From contig CP136061.1 of the NCBI GenBank assembly GCA_032622095.1, positions 68,203,127-68,267,126 of the forward strand: a stretch of DNA of 64,000 bases, in the 5' to 3' direction. A program made the position numbers and the translations under genes. The notes under the pieces were generated by a model. That model ran no database searches. It had not been told where the DNA came from and saw nothing but the letters and a program-made list of their open reading frames with translations. The stretch comes from Siphonodentalium dalli. Taxonomy: Eukaryota; Mollusca; Scaphopoda; Gadilida; Siphonodentaliidae. Shown one piece after another: positions 14,101 to 29,100 of this stretch. Every line of letters starts with the position of its first letter. Position 1 is the stretch's first letter.

Positions 14101-17100
14101 ACATCATGGTGTAGTGTGCTGGACCGTTGACGTAATGGTCAATTTTCAGTGGAAAAATAGAACGGGAATATCACGAAAAGCCTAAAACTGTCTCGATCTG
14201 TTCAAAGGCTATTATTATTCACTATCCTGGAACATTGTACAATGTTTCAAATGACAAGATTCCAATGTATAAATCTCAGAGTTTCAGTTATAAATAATGG
14301 CAGACAGCTAGTGTGTTGAGTAGGTCCGTACAGCAAAGAGGTTTAAGGGATGAAAAAGTTAATTGCCATAGTTACCTGTGGGTGTCCAACTCTTCAAGCA
14401 GACTTTCTGGAGCTTTCGGAGAAGGACAGATCATAGCCTTCACATTCTTACCCTCCATAACTTTGGAGCAGGTCTAGAAAGAAACAGAGATAGAATAACA
14501 GTATAAAGCAACTCTTTATAATTAAAGGAACTCTATTAATCCATACATTACCCTGTGCCAGTACATTCTCTTATATATGCGAGTCTCCTATAGGGAGCCT
14601 CGCATATATAAGAGAATACATTGGCCTAACAATATTTACCTTGAACATGTAAGCCAGTGAATTCTCTTATATATGCGAAGCTCCCTATGGGAGACTTGCA
14701 TATATAAGAGTATGCATTGGCACAGGATCTTTAATGGTGCACCAGCACAGCTCTCACAATGAAAGGTTTAAGTGATATTATGATCAGTGGAATTTCAATG
14801 ACTTTCTATCTATGTGGCTGATGACACAATGCATAATCGAGGTGCCCAATGGGTGCACATCACCATCTTCACCATTTAATTATATTTAATAGTAAATGCA
14901 GAGATAGATGATGCATAGGTGGAATGCTTCGTTGGCACTTAAAGCTTGTCCCAGGAATAAAAAATAAATTTAACCCTTCCATGACTGAAGCTTCCTCAAA
15001 TGTGCAGGATGTTGAGATTTCCGTTGTCCCATGTCCAACTAAATGATACCAGAAAGTAATGACATAATCATGCTTAATATTTACAACCTAGTTTAAACAC
15101 ATAATAAAGTCTGTGTTCTGTTTTTGGCCACATCTGGCCCATATGTTAAGTTTAATTTTAAGGTTGACTATATTTTTACTATATTCATGTAGCACACAAT
15201 AACATATGAATTTCTTCAAATATTTATCGGATGTAATCAAAATGTATTACATTTAGAAAAGTTTTGTATTAGTAATCAAACACATCAACTGGTAAAAGTA
15301 ATTGTATTGTATTTGTTATCAACAAAAATTGAAAGGATTTGAATCAAATACATTAGCCATGTAATCCACCCATCCCTGGTCATACAGTAATACCCTAAAT
15401 AATCGACTCCTTAACCACAACAGAATTATGGGTAACTTTTCAGGATTCAGTCGGAAATATGGCTTGTTGCAATTTATCGGAAAGCTCTCACTGAGAGCTT
15501 GCCGATGAATGGCAACAAGCCATATTCTGACAAAATCCTGAAAAATTACTCATAATTCTGTCGTGGTTAAGAAGTTGATTAATTAGGGCAATACTGTATG
15601 TGTATTGGATAAAGTGTTAAATATGTATTCACTGTGCTACAGGCTTTATATTAAAACAATTTTCAGTAAGTCTTTACCTTCACCTCTCCGTCATTGACTG
15701 TCATGGTGAATTCCTGTACATACTCCAAATTAGAACCATACACTTTGATAGGTCTCCCTCCGCTAGAAAAAATAAGGAATAATCTCTCCAAAGCAATATT
15801 CAATTTAACGAGAGGCCGATCCGATCGGCAGATGTTAACCCATCCCTTGGCTATAGTAAATTACTATGATCGGAATCATAAATGAGAGTTTTGGTGTTGA
15901 ATTATAGAGTATACTGTTATGTACTATTATAGACAAATGTTCATAACACAAGTTATTGGAATTTATGAGGGTGACGACCCCCCTCCCCCTAGCATCAGGC
16001 ATCCGGCTTAAAATGGACCCCGGCATCCGGAATACGCCATAACAGAGAGGCGGAATCCGGAATACAATTTGATTAAACTTATTGAAAACATACTCAGGAA
16101 CGAAGTGAACGTTGGCATGAGGTATTGGAATTAGTCTCCGTATTGGCTAGTAACGATTTGATTTAGCAGCTTTACAGAAAATTAAACTGTTTACCAAAGG
16201 TATGATCTCATATCATACATATATACGCCCTGTCTAACTTACTCGCGGCCATATTGGACCCACCAGGTCCAGTTCGTGGTTTTAGTGCTACAGTTCAAAG
16301 TTTTGGAGTAGCATTTCCATAGATAACATATATGGATGTCATGAATATTTAAAAGCTCCACATATGGAAATGCTACTCCATAACTTTGATCTCTAGCAAT
16401 AAAACCACGGAACCGGGGCTGCATGGAAGAATCTCTGATATTACGGAACCGGACCTGCATGGTGGATCTAATATGGCCGGGAGTTAATGACATGATATGG
16501 CGTATTGGGTGGGGTGAAAGGCATAGACCATGTTCCAATTTATTTTAACAGTAGGTACGATAGATTAATTATCACTATTTAGATATGTCAGATGTGATAA
16601 CGAGACGTATAATTAGCTAAATTGTGGAAAATATAAATATAAATTAGCAGACGTAATTTCATTGTGTTTTTGCTGTTTAACGTCAAGAAAAATTATCAAT
16701 GGAAGCATCGGCATCCGATATATGTACCCGACGGCATCCGGCATACGGTGGTCTGGCATCCGGAATACGCCATAACAGTCCCCGCATCCGGCGTACGAAA
16801 AGGGGGGTCGTCACCCTCATTTATGGGTCACTCGCATTTATATAAGAGAATGCACTAGTACAGGATCTGTAATGCTGCACCACCACAGCCTTGGGTTAAA
16901 TATGAAAGGTGACCTATAGATCAAGATAAGCCACCTCCCTGCTGACCCATTAATATCAATTATATAGCAGAGCTGTCTGTTTATGTAGAGGGATATCTTC
17001 AGCTGTGCAAGGCAGCAAAGATGTTCAAGTCTACTCTCAGGTGCCTAATAATAGTGTCAGCACGATTAGAAAATTCCCAATGATCACTGAGAGTACTGTT

Positions 17101-20100
17101 AATATCATGTGATGTGTATTGTTGAATCTTTATTTTAAATTAGATAACATAGCTTTCTTTATCAGATTATCTGCACATTGGCATAAGAGTCATCAGAAAA
17201 TAATATAGTCTTATCAATAGCTAAGTTGTCCAAAGGCATGAGATTGAATTGGTGAATTGGATTTAAGGTCGCTCCAAACAAATTTACCAGTACATAACAC
17301 AAGATTTTGGACTGATTTAAACAAAGTTGGTGTGGTGACTCAAGGTACCCTTGGCAGAGTTATAATGGTGTTAGTTTTTCAAATTTTGTTAATTAAAAAA
17401 AAATAAATATTTTATTATATATTTTGTTTCATTTATTTATTTTGTTTTTTTGTTTGTTTGTTAAATTGAGCAAGGAATTAAATCAAATTTTTTTTTTAGT
17501 GAATAATTATTTCGAAAAAGGGCCATAACTCAGTTAAAAATAGTCGGATCAAACCCATATTCGAACTCGAAATATTTGAGTTATCGCACCATGCGTAAAA
17601 TGTCTACGGACAGACAGACCGACAGACGGACGCACGACGAGTGGTCAATCCGGACAACGACACTATGTTTACCATACTATGATATGGGTAAACATAATAA
17701 AAGAATCGACTAAAACTCCTTCTTGTTCAACCCCAGTCGTTGGAGGGTTCGTAGAGTGAAAATCCACTGTGGTTAAGCTGTGTCACTGGTGACATCAGAG
17801 AGTGAAACACTCGAGTCCATATCTGAGTGTTAAAGTTGGCAAGGAAGGCAAAAAAATCGAGATAAAACTCCAGATAAAAGCTTCAACACTCAGATAACCC
17901 AGGGTTTCCGTTAGTATGGTTCAGCGTCCGTAGGACGGCCTCATTCCCCTCGCAGATTATCTGTTTGGTTCATACATATATCAAATGTCAGTCGCAATGT
18001 CGTAAAGAAATCCGGTTACAACGGGGGTTAAACAGAATACTGGTGAAAAAGCCGGTCAAATAGCGACGTTAGATACAGCGTAATGCATGCATCAAAGAAT
18101 GAGTATGCATATTTTTGTGCACGGGATGAAACTACTCATGCTCGAAAATCACGTGATAACTTACGATTACATAATTTGATCAAAGAACGCGAATTTCTTA
18201 GTCGGGACATTTTTATGCACGGGATTTTCATGGATGAAACTAATCCTCTCCGAGATCCCGTGCTATCGTACGGTGCATAATAAATGGGTCCCTCTGCAGA
18301 GTCCATGAGGTATAGAACAGAGTTTTAGCCAACGTGTTATAAAATATAATTTTGGTGGGAAATGTGAACACATGCGTCATTGATTGTGCTTGGGGACAAC
18401 GCAACTATTATTTACCGTCCTTTGACTTTATCTCCATATTGGGGAGGGGGTATGTGTTTGTCTTTATCCCCCATGTATGTAATATGGTTCAAATGAACAT
18501 TGTTGTTAACTTGTCACTATGAATTCCCACTATAAAGACTGATTTCGGGACAGGTTCCGTAATATTGTGAAATAAATCACTTTGGGATTTTGTTGACTAT
18601 GCGCATAATAAGCAATTGCGGTCGTCAGTTTATGGACTAATATAGACTAGTGAACAAGCTACGCTTTCCGAGTGAAAGATGTCGCTATCCACAGGTATTA
18701 GGCACAATTTTTTTTTTTAATTTAATAAAAAATCTCTTTTAATTAATTATTTTTTTTTGCCAAATACCTGTGTCGCTACCATTCATATTTTGCCGCTATA
18801 AATATCTCCTGCAGACAAACCCTGCAGTATGACGTCACAGCGCACAAATAGTTTGACGATTGACAGCGTATATCATGTCAGTTTCATTTTCACAGAAGCT
18901 GCTTGAAATTCTAGGAATACTTTATTCAATTCTCCTTGCTATCCATTATTGGTCAATGCATAGATGCTTTGTAGTGTTTAGATTCATTATGCCTGTCGGA
19001 ATCTTATTGTATAAATTTGTAAACACTAACTCGTAGCTTGTTCATTTATATATAATCTTCAATCAGACGGCAGTCTTATGTGCGTAATTAATTGATTGAT
19101 TATCTGGATACCATCAACAGAATTAATGCACCCATGGAAATGATTGACTTGCGTAATATATACGTAGCTTTGGTTGCTTTGTGAGACTCTTAGGTGTAAG
19201 GAAATTGCTACTTTTCAGTGTCAAATAACAAAATTTTCGCCCGACAGGACAAACCATGGTCGTCCCGTCGCGTTATGTGTTTCCCCAATACGGACTCATT
19301 AATTTTCCCCTCGCGGAAACCCTGGATAACCGGAAGTATAGGTCTAGCGCTTTCGTTAATGTTTAACTTCATCAGGATTATGCTTGCCTTTTATACTGTT
19401 TGTTATGGTTCTCCATTTTGATTGCTCAGTGTAGAAGGGTCAAGGGGTTGTGAGAAGGATGCTCGGAAATGCGGGTAACAAATGTGGTAAGTGCTTCATA
19501 TTGGTGTTTAGACTGTGTGGTGGGGGGGGGGGGGGGGCATTTTAAGCGCAGGTAATCAACGTGGTGGTGGTGATTAGGCATTATCGAAATTGCGGGTAAC
19601 AAGTGCGGGTATCTAGGGTTTGTGGTGGGATAGCACGAAGTCACGGAAATGTGAGAGTACGGGTAACATCGTTTGTGCGGGTATTTGGACGGCTGTGTGT
19701 GCGCATGGTCTGTTTGAGTAGGTGTATACCTGTTTAGGTATGCGGGTAACAGTTTAGATCCGTAAAATGAGCCCTTGACCCTTCTACACTGACCAATCAA
19801 ATTGGAGACCCATAACAAAAAAATCACACGCCAAACTCGGTCCTGATGAAGTTAAACATTAACGAAAGCGCTAGACCTATACTGCCGGTTATCTGAGTGT
19901 TGAAGCTTTTCTCTGGAGTTGCATCTCGATTTTTTGCCAATATTCAATTTATTTATTACACACATATGGCCAAGCCTGCAAATAGTGTGCCTGTCATATG
20001 CAGAATGAGGTCCTCAGAGGGTGAATTTAGTGATTCTATCCCACACAGCATGCTAGCATCACCCAATTCACTCTTTGACGACCTCAGTCTGCTTAGGCCT

Positions 20101-23100
20101 CATCTTCTGGGAAGTATCTATAGTGTCAAATTAACATTGTTTTTAGTTAATTTCCTATAATTTCCTGAAGATAAAATGCATAATCGAGGTGATTAATGGG
20201 TGAACATCACCAACATCAACTGGGAAAATTCAATCTCCCATAGCTGTTGAGGCCTAAGCAGAATGAGGTTCCCAGAGGGTGAATTTGGTGATCAGCCCAC
20301 TGTTGGGAATAGCATCACTAAATTCACCCTCTGGGGACCTCATTCTGCAAATGACAGACACACTATTTGCAGGCCTGCTATTGCTATTTTTCGGTTGATT
20401 AGGTTAAAGGTACGCAATCTGATCAGACGGTCCTAAATTACTATTTCTTTGGCTTCGGGGGCCTCGAAAATCAAGTGGTTATTATTAACAATAATAACCA
20501 CTTGATTTTAGAGTTATCCATCTTACAACCGCAATTTGTCCATTTGAGCACGTGGTCCTGGATAAGATCTGGTCCACAAACAATAGAAATAGCAAACTTC
20601 ATACATCGATATCTAATCACTCTGAGTTTTGATGGGTGGGTTCCTCGACTCGAATTAAATATTTTTTACCCCCCGAAGCCAAAGAAATAGTAATTTAGGA
20701 GTGTCTGATCCGATTGAATTTCACCCAAATGTACTAGAGCGATCCTGATAAATGACATCATGCATGAAAACCCAAAAGGTACTACAATGAAAGTGTCAAT
20801 GATACTGTAGCTCAACTTAGGTAGGGGAATAATTTAATGGTTGACAGTAAATGGAGGAATAGGAAAGGTTTTTTTAAAAATAATTTTTATTTCTTTTTGT
20901 TACAATTTGTCATAATGTAATATATAATGGATATAACAAAAACAATGGCGTCACAGTGCACAGTTGCTCTTATCCTGGCCATGTTTTTTGGCCGAACGAC
21001 CCCAAAATGACTCGTTCCCATCTACATGTCATTGTTAACATTCAACCAAAGCTATGACATGTAGCCCGCATAAAAGGATTTAGTCATGCAAAGAGTAAAA
21101 TCCAAGATGGCTGCTGGCGGCCATGTTTTTTGGCAGAACGACACCAAAATGACTCGTTCCCATCTACATGTCAATATTAACATCCATGACAAATTTCATG
21201 ATGATCAGACAAACAGAATATGACCTGTAGACCGTGCCAATGGATTTAATTTTGAAATCAAAGATGGCCACCAGCGGCCATGTTATTTGGCCGAATGACC
21301 CCAAAATGACTCGTTCCCATCTACATGTCGTTGTTAACATCCATGACAAATTTCATGAAGATCAGACGATACAAAGAGTAAAATCCAAGATGGCTGCTGA
21401 CGGCCATGTTTTTTGGCCGAATGACCCCAAAATGACTCGTTCCCATTTACATGTCAATATTAACATCCATGACAAATTTTATGACGATCAGAAGAACAGT
21501 ACGACCTGTAGCCCATGCTAAAGAATTTAGTCATACAAGGAGTAAAATCCAAGATGGCTGCTGGCGGCCATGTTTTTTGGCCAAATGACCCCAAAATTAC
21601 TCGTTCCCATCTACATGTCAATATTAACATCCATGACAAATTTCATGATGATCAACTGAACAGTACGACCTGTAGACCGCGCCAATGGATTTAATTTTGA
21701 AATCCAAGATGGCTGCCAGCGGTCATGTTTTTTGGCCGAATGACCCCAAAATGACCCGTTCCCATCTACATGTCAATGTCAACATTCATGACAAAATTCA
21801 TAAAGATCAGACCAAAGGTACGACCTGTAGCCCGCGCCAAAGGAAATTGTTGACGGACACACAGACACACGGATGACGGACGCCAACCCATGGCAATAGC
21901 TCGAACTTACAAAGTAAGTTGAGCTAATAATGATTCAACTTTGTATGGTGACGAGTAGATGACTAGTATGGTGATGAGTATATAACTAGTATGGAAACCA
22001 AACTGTTTGATACTAAAAATATTGACTGCATTCTGTAATAATTACAGACCCGCACAGACATGTGAAGGAGGTGAACATTTTCATAATCGTTTGTTATGCT
22101 GCAATAGTCTTTACCATTGCACCACGACAAACTTGTGCGATGACGTTCACCACATTCACAAGATGTGCGGTTCTATGTGTATTTATTCTAAAAATTAAAC
22201 AGATAGAGCCATCATACTCCACTGAATGTGCTCATAGAGGTGAACATCCATACCAAATTTAACTGAGATCCGGCAACCGGTGGTGGAAATATCTGCTCAC
22301 ACGGACAAAAACAAACATTTCCAGATAAACAAAGATGAATCACTCTACAGTGTAAAACCTGCACAAAATAATTGAACACTCCACTGAATGTCCTCATAGT
22401 GGTGAATATCCATACCAAATTTGACTGAGATCCGGCAAACGGTGGTGGATATATCTGCTCATACGGACAAAAACAAACATTTCCAGATAAACAAAGATGA
22501 ATAAGTCTAGAATTGAAAACCCAAACAAAATAATTGAACACTCCATTAAATGTCCTCTGGCAATTGGTGGTGGAGATATGCTCAAATGAACCAAAACAAT
22601 AATGTGCAGATAAACAAAGATGTATAGCTCTAGAATGGCAAACCCAGATAAAACGATTGAACACTCCTCTGATTGCCCTGATAGTGATGAACACCAAATT
22701 TCATTAAGATACGACCTATGGCTGAGATATCTATTCGTCAGACAAAAACAAAGATTTTCAGATAAACAATAGAGAATAACTCTAGAATGGAAAACCCGAA
22801 CAAAAAGATTGAACACTCGACTGAATGTCCTCATAGTAGTGAACATCCATACCAAACTTCACCGAGAGGGGGGTGGGGGATGGGGCGGGGTGGGGGGGAT
22901 TTGGCATGATGACACTCACATTTTAACAAAACAAAATTATTTTAAGATTATATCATATTAAGTCAATATTCTGTAACCATAACATGACTGGAGCTTCCTG
23001 AAATTTTGTGAAAACCCTGTGCCAATGCATTCACTTATATATGCGAGCCTTCCATATATAAGAGAATACATTGGCATAACAATATTTATCATGACTATGA

Positions 23101-26100
23101 AAGCCAGTAATTCTCATATAAATGCAAGGCTCCCTATGGGAGACTCGCATATATAAGAGAACACACTGGCACAGGATCTTTAATGCTGCATCATCGTAGC
23201 TCCCATCATGAAAGAGTTAATTTGCACACATATATGCACAGGTCAATGACATAAGTCAACAATCAGTCATGCTTCAATAATTATCAATAATTATTTGACA
23301 GTGATTTTTCGGCAATTTATCATTAAGTATATAATAAAATATTTTGCCTACCTTTCGAAGGATTTCTGTGGGAAGATACGTGTTATAACTGGATTTGGTT
23401 TGACATCAAAGGAGATGGGTAATGTCCTATAAACATTACCATCCCTGATAACAACCTCAGTTAGTTTACCGCTGTGTTTATTATGATTCTTGAGCTTGCA
23501 TGTAATCATGGATGCATTTTGAAGTTTACAAGACCTGCAATGTTAAAGACATATTATGTATTTGTTCAGGTATGTGAAACTAATAAGTTAGCATTCAGGT
23601 GCTATGTCAACTGAAGGAATGTAGCATATTGGTAACATCTCCGAAAATTTAAAGCAAATCGACCGTACCACTTCATAGAAATCAACGTCTGAACTACCCT
23701 CAATTGTAAATATTTACTTCTTGATTCGGAACGCAACTATCTGTGATAAACTAATGAAAATGAATTAACCATCGAGAATAACTGCTAATAATATATCTAC
23801 CGCAGAGTTTCACATCACTTTAATATAATTCCCTTAATAATTGGACGTACACTAATGGGTAGTTACAATTTTCCATTGTTTCATTTGAAGATAGGTTTTA
23901 ATGTAACATAAGCTAAATTTTGGGGGTACATGTATCTGGAATTGTAATACAGCCTTGTCTAAACCTGCATACAAGGCTCGTCCTATTTGGTCAGTAGCAT
24001 ATTCCCATGGATACATGAACATCATTTTGTGGTACATTTCTAGATATTCTGAATTGTACCACAAAAAAATGTCTCAATATTGACGTCATGGTTTACCTTA
24101 GGGTTCGAAGAGAAAAACTGTTTGGTGGAAAATCATACCATGCAGAGATAAAAACTGGGCTATTATATATTATGCCTGTCACTACAATTTTGACCAAAAC
24201 ATAGTCGAATTACAAAAGAAATAAATGCACTGTGGATTGGCATGTATTTTTGAATTTGACCACATAAACTGATTGTAAGACTGCTTCGCGTCGTTCTACA
24301 ATCAGTTTATTTGGGGTCAAATTCTACTATGCAACCGATGTGCAGTGTATTTATTGCTTAAATGGAGTACCACTGAGGTTTTTTTGTGTCTTTTGGTTCC
24401 TATCAATTGAAGTATATGAAACAATGGTTCTTTGGGCTAGATACATTGGGCAACTTTTTCTGGAGCCCTAAAAAGGAGTGGCGTATATTAGTCATGCAGA
24501 TACACAATGCACAGAACAGACATTTGTTTCCTTGTGAAACGGTGGGAAAATAATTGTGATTGTGAATAATGAAACAAAAATTGAGAAAACTGAAAATATA
24601 TATTGAAAGTTGGTTGTTTTGTTAAGGTTTGACAAAAAGAGTATGGTAAGATAAAATTTGATACATATATTTGAATATTGAATAAAGTTGGGCTTTTTCA
24701 TGCCAAAAAAACAGTTAGCAAGACCAGCTCGGCATATATAAGTGACCATTATATGAAATCATGGAATAATCTTAAAAGACCTGTGATGTTAATGTTATCA
24801 GCCCCTGAATATTACAAAACTGGCGGGTCTAATGCAGAAATGGAGAAAAATTTTATTTATGACAAACTTTGTCGGAAAAGTTGAGAAAGTCGCAAAAAAT
24901 GTTGAACAGACTGTTCGTTTTGGGGAAATCATAATGATGCAGGGAATTCACATCCCATCTCTGAATATAATTCAAACTTCTGCGAAGAAAACTGGAAAAA
25001 TCTAGCTTTAATATCGAGTAGATCATAACATTTTACGATCATTTATGATCATTGGTTGTATCATATTCAGTTTGTTGCTTTCGGATGGATAACACCTTGT
25101 TTATTTATCGGGTGCGATGGTATTACTTATTGCTTAAATAATGATCCGTATGATTCCCAATATCAATAAAACTTAAAAACAAATTCAAATTCCTTATTTG
25201 GGTGAGGCTCTTGGGTGACTCGATTCTGCTATCAATGGATTAGTCTGGCTCTTCCATAAATTATACCGGCTCCTCCAAAATCCCCCGCCAATTGACCCAC
25301 TCTTCCGGCTGTAAACCGAACACAATAACGTGTTTTTTATGTCCTCAATTCTATCAAAGTTGAATTAAAAACCACAAAGTTGGTGCAAACAATAAATTAT
25401 TCAGAAATTGGCAACAAGAAATAGATCTTTGGTATATTCAGGCGGAAATAGAAATATTAGAAGACAATTACCGGTACATTGTAATCTGTCCTTGGAAACG
25501 GAATAATTATTCTAACCATGTATGTCATCTCGAACCCTCCCCAGCCGGAATTGAAATAGATTATTCCATATTAAACTGCCATTAATTATCTAAACTTCCG
25601 GCTACTTGACCAGAAAACGACAACTTGTTGATATGCGACAGTTATGTGACAGTATTCATCTATTATATATTTTTGAACTTCTGTCTGTATGTGTGTATGT
25701 GTGTATATGTATGCATGTGTATTATAGACTCGAAAACTTCTCATCTGATCTGACTCAAATTTGGTATGTTGGCCTACTTTGATCCCGGGAAAAATATGGG
25801 CAGGTCCAATTTCATGTGCGACCGGGTCCTTGACCTTGACCATATACGCTTAATTATATAGGCATGTTTCTGGACCTCGACCAATCTGACTCAAATTTGG
25901 TATGTAGGCCTACTTTGATCCCGGGAACAATATGGATGGGTCCAATTTCACGTGCAACCGTGTCCTTGACCTTGACCTCGCTCATAAACACCCATAGATG
26001 CATGTTTCTGAACTGTTCGAACAATATTTGTTTTCTTTCTCCTAATACTTTTCAAAGTTGTTCACTCAGTATTGTTCAAGGTTGTCACTTTGCATTAGGC

Positions 26101-29100
26101 GATCAGAAAGAAATCCCTAAATAGCCCGGACGAAGTCGGGCACATCAGCTAGTATTTAATAAAGTATAAAACACGAAATATAAACTGTTCATATAAATGA
26201 AAAACTTGCCATGTAAACCAACACATTAAATGAGGCATAGGCGACCACTTCAAATCATGTCATTGTGGGTGGTGCTAGAAAACCATTTGAGTGTTAAAGA
26301 GTTAAACCCATTTGATGTGTGAATACCTTGCGCTCTGTCGAGCAAATTTTAATATAAAAAGTGAATATATTTCAGTCATAGTTAAAAAAAATAAAATCTG
26401 ACCACATGAGACATAAAAACCTCTAATCCCATTACCAATCTTACAACACAAGTCGAACATGATTACCGTTCAACACAATAACACTGGGTACAAGAATATG
26501 GCCAAACACAGGCAAATACACAGTCAAAAGCAGGCCATTTTTGTTTGTATGGTTATAACTGGCTTATACCCATGGCTTCCAGCATCTGACCACTGGTATA
26601 TGATGCAGACGAACGTGTGTGATTTGGGGAAAGCAGAGAATGAAATTCATTTCCTCCTACATTGCAAAATGTAAAATAGTAGTGCACATAGACAACAATT
26701 AATGACAATTTGTAATATTTGTGTTGATAGGTTTAGTGACATAGAGTTATTGGTTCAACTTTCTGTAATGATTGTAACTCATTAACATTATATCCCTCTT
26801 ATTTTCCCTGTGATTTTGAACAAGCCTGAGTTTAATATGCTTGTCATTTGCAGAATGAGGTCCCCAGAGGTTGAATTTAGTGATGCTATCCCGCATAGCA
26901 GGCTAGCATCATCAAAATCACCCTCTGGGGACCTTATTCTGCATGGCCTCATTTGCTATGGGAGACATAGACTCATATTGAAGTTCCCAAATGGTGAATA
27001 TTGTGGTGTATACCCATTGGGAACCTCGATTATACAATGTGTCGTCTGCCAATTTGGGGATATAGAGAAACTAAACTAAAAACGAAATAGAATCTATGTG
27101 AAGAAGTTTCTATAGAAATGTGATAGTAAAGAAACTTTTCAGAGAAGATGAGGCCTATGCGGGATAGCGTCACTAAATTCACTCTCTGGGGACCTCATTC
27201 TGTAAATGACAGGTACACTAAACTCAGACTTGATTTGGTATAACTATATTTCACTAATTTTAAAAATAATACTTCTAGAATTTAAACAAGGGTAAGGTAA
27301 TAAAAGTTGAATGTCCTGAGTAGTGTATGATGTGTTTCCCCTTCTGTGATGTGAGAATTATTCCATATGACTGCAATATAATCTTGGATATCTCACTGGA
27401 AAGAACACAGGATTTGCTTCCGATGACAGTAAGCTATTGTCAATATTTTTTGCAGATATTCTAAGAGGTGACTATAGGCTTGAAACTTTTCGGCCATGAA
27501 TGTTTGGCTGATTGAAGTTTCTTTGGTCACTTTCGAAAATATTTGGCTAATGGCCAATTTGCCCACCAACAGAGCAAACCCTGTAAATGAGAACTAATTA
27601 ATCATTGCATATACTCACTGTTTCGCACAATTTTTCAAACATTGCACAGCCTTTGCTGACCCATTTGTACCACGAAATTCAATCACATTATTTTTTGAGA
27701 AGGAAAGCAAATCTCTTCCATATATGGTCATTAGTGTTCCGCCTGCTGCTATCCCATAATGAGGTGATATCTCAGTTATTTCAGGATCCTGTAGCAGAGA
27801 AGTATTTATAAAACAAAAATTAACATAAAACTTGGAGGCCAATCAGCTACATATATAATCCATATTTATATAGTACCTAAATGATTATACTAGACTTTAT
27901 GTCTAAAAAGTACTGTCGATTTAGAGTTGACAGAGTAGAATTTTCAAATTTATTAGGGTACCTAAGTGTGAAAGGAGTCCAGTTGCATGGCAACAAAGAT
28001 GGTCTCACAGATTTTCAAACTCAGCTACTGTAGCTAATATTCATCCATTTCATCGAGCCACAGACCAATTTTTGTAATTCTTCTTCTCAGGGGCTTGTCA
28101 TTAAAAATAACAAGTAAATATATAAATTAAATGAAAGTGTCAATGAAACTGTAGCTCAACACGGAGAAGCAATAATGTCATATATTACAGTCAGTCAATG
28201 GAGTAATAATTAAGGCATGAGGATAATTTGAATGTTCAAGTAATACCAGAAGTCAACTCGAAGAGCCACAAGAAAGTTGGGATCAATTGGATGGAAAATG
28301 TTGGATGACGGGCCAAAGTATTTGGTGACGCAAAGAGTAAAATAAAAAAATGGCTGCCAGCAGCCATGTTCAAGATGGAATATCATTCAAATTTGATAGC
28401 TCCAATCTAGAAATGATCCTGTACATGCATTTCTCAAATATATGTCGGCTGCAGGGTGTACCAAAGGATTCAAATGTGACATCCAAGAATGCTGCTAGCA
28501 GCCATGATTTTGAGAAAATTTGGAAAAAAACAATGGCTCCATCTAGAATTCACCCTGAAGATTCATATTAAGTTGATGATCGGATGAGGGATTTAACCTG
28601 TAGGGAGTCTTGCAAAGAGTAAACTCTAAGATGGCCACTGTGCAGCCATGTTTTTCAATGAAATTTGGAAACATTTTCTGGCTCCAATGTAGAGGTGATC
28701 CTAAACATGCATATAAATTTTCAAAACAATTCTCCAATAAATGTGGCCTGCAGGGTGTGCCGATAGATTCATTTGAAATCAGAGATGGCAGCTGGCAGCC
28801 ATGTTTTTTAATGAATTTTGGGAAAAATTGATGGCTCTCATCAAGTGGTCACCCTCAGGTAAACAAAACCGGACAAACCTGATTTTCAAACTCGATCGAG
28901 CTATTGTTGTGAAATATCAATACACCCAATATGATTTGAATCGGGTGAAATTTATTCAAGTTATCATACAAACGGTCATAAAATTGCTAAATATAGACAA
29001 ACTAAGGGCCGTAACTGAGGTAAACAATATCAGACAAACCCAGTTTTCAAATTTGAATAAGATATTGTTGTGAAAGGTCCATATATCAAATATGAATGTA

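Noticed and set aside
19426-19827. 133-codon minus-strand frame with poly-H and poly-P
   Set aside because: It lies in the low-complexity loop of the foldback element and owes its openness to the G-rich repeats.
22212-22855. Two overlapping minus-strand frames of 150-160 codons
   Set aside because: They are translations of repeat array R22: the peptide repeats with the DNA monomer and has no domain.
26810-27079. 89-codon + strand frame
   Set aside because: It is entirely within a family M MITE and follows the inverted repeat sequence.
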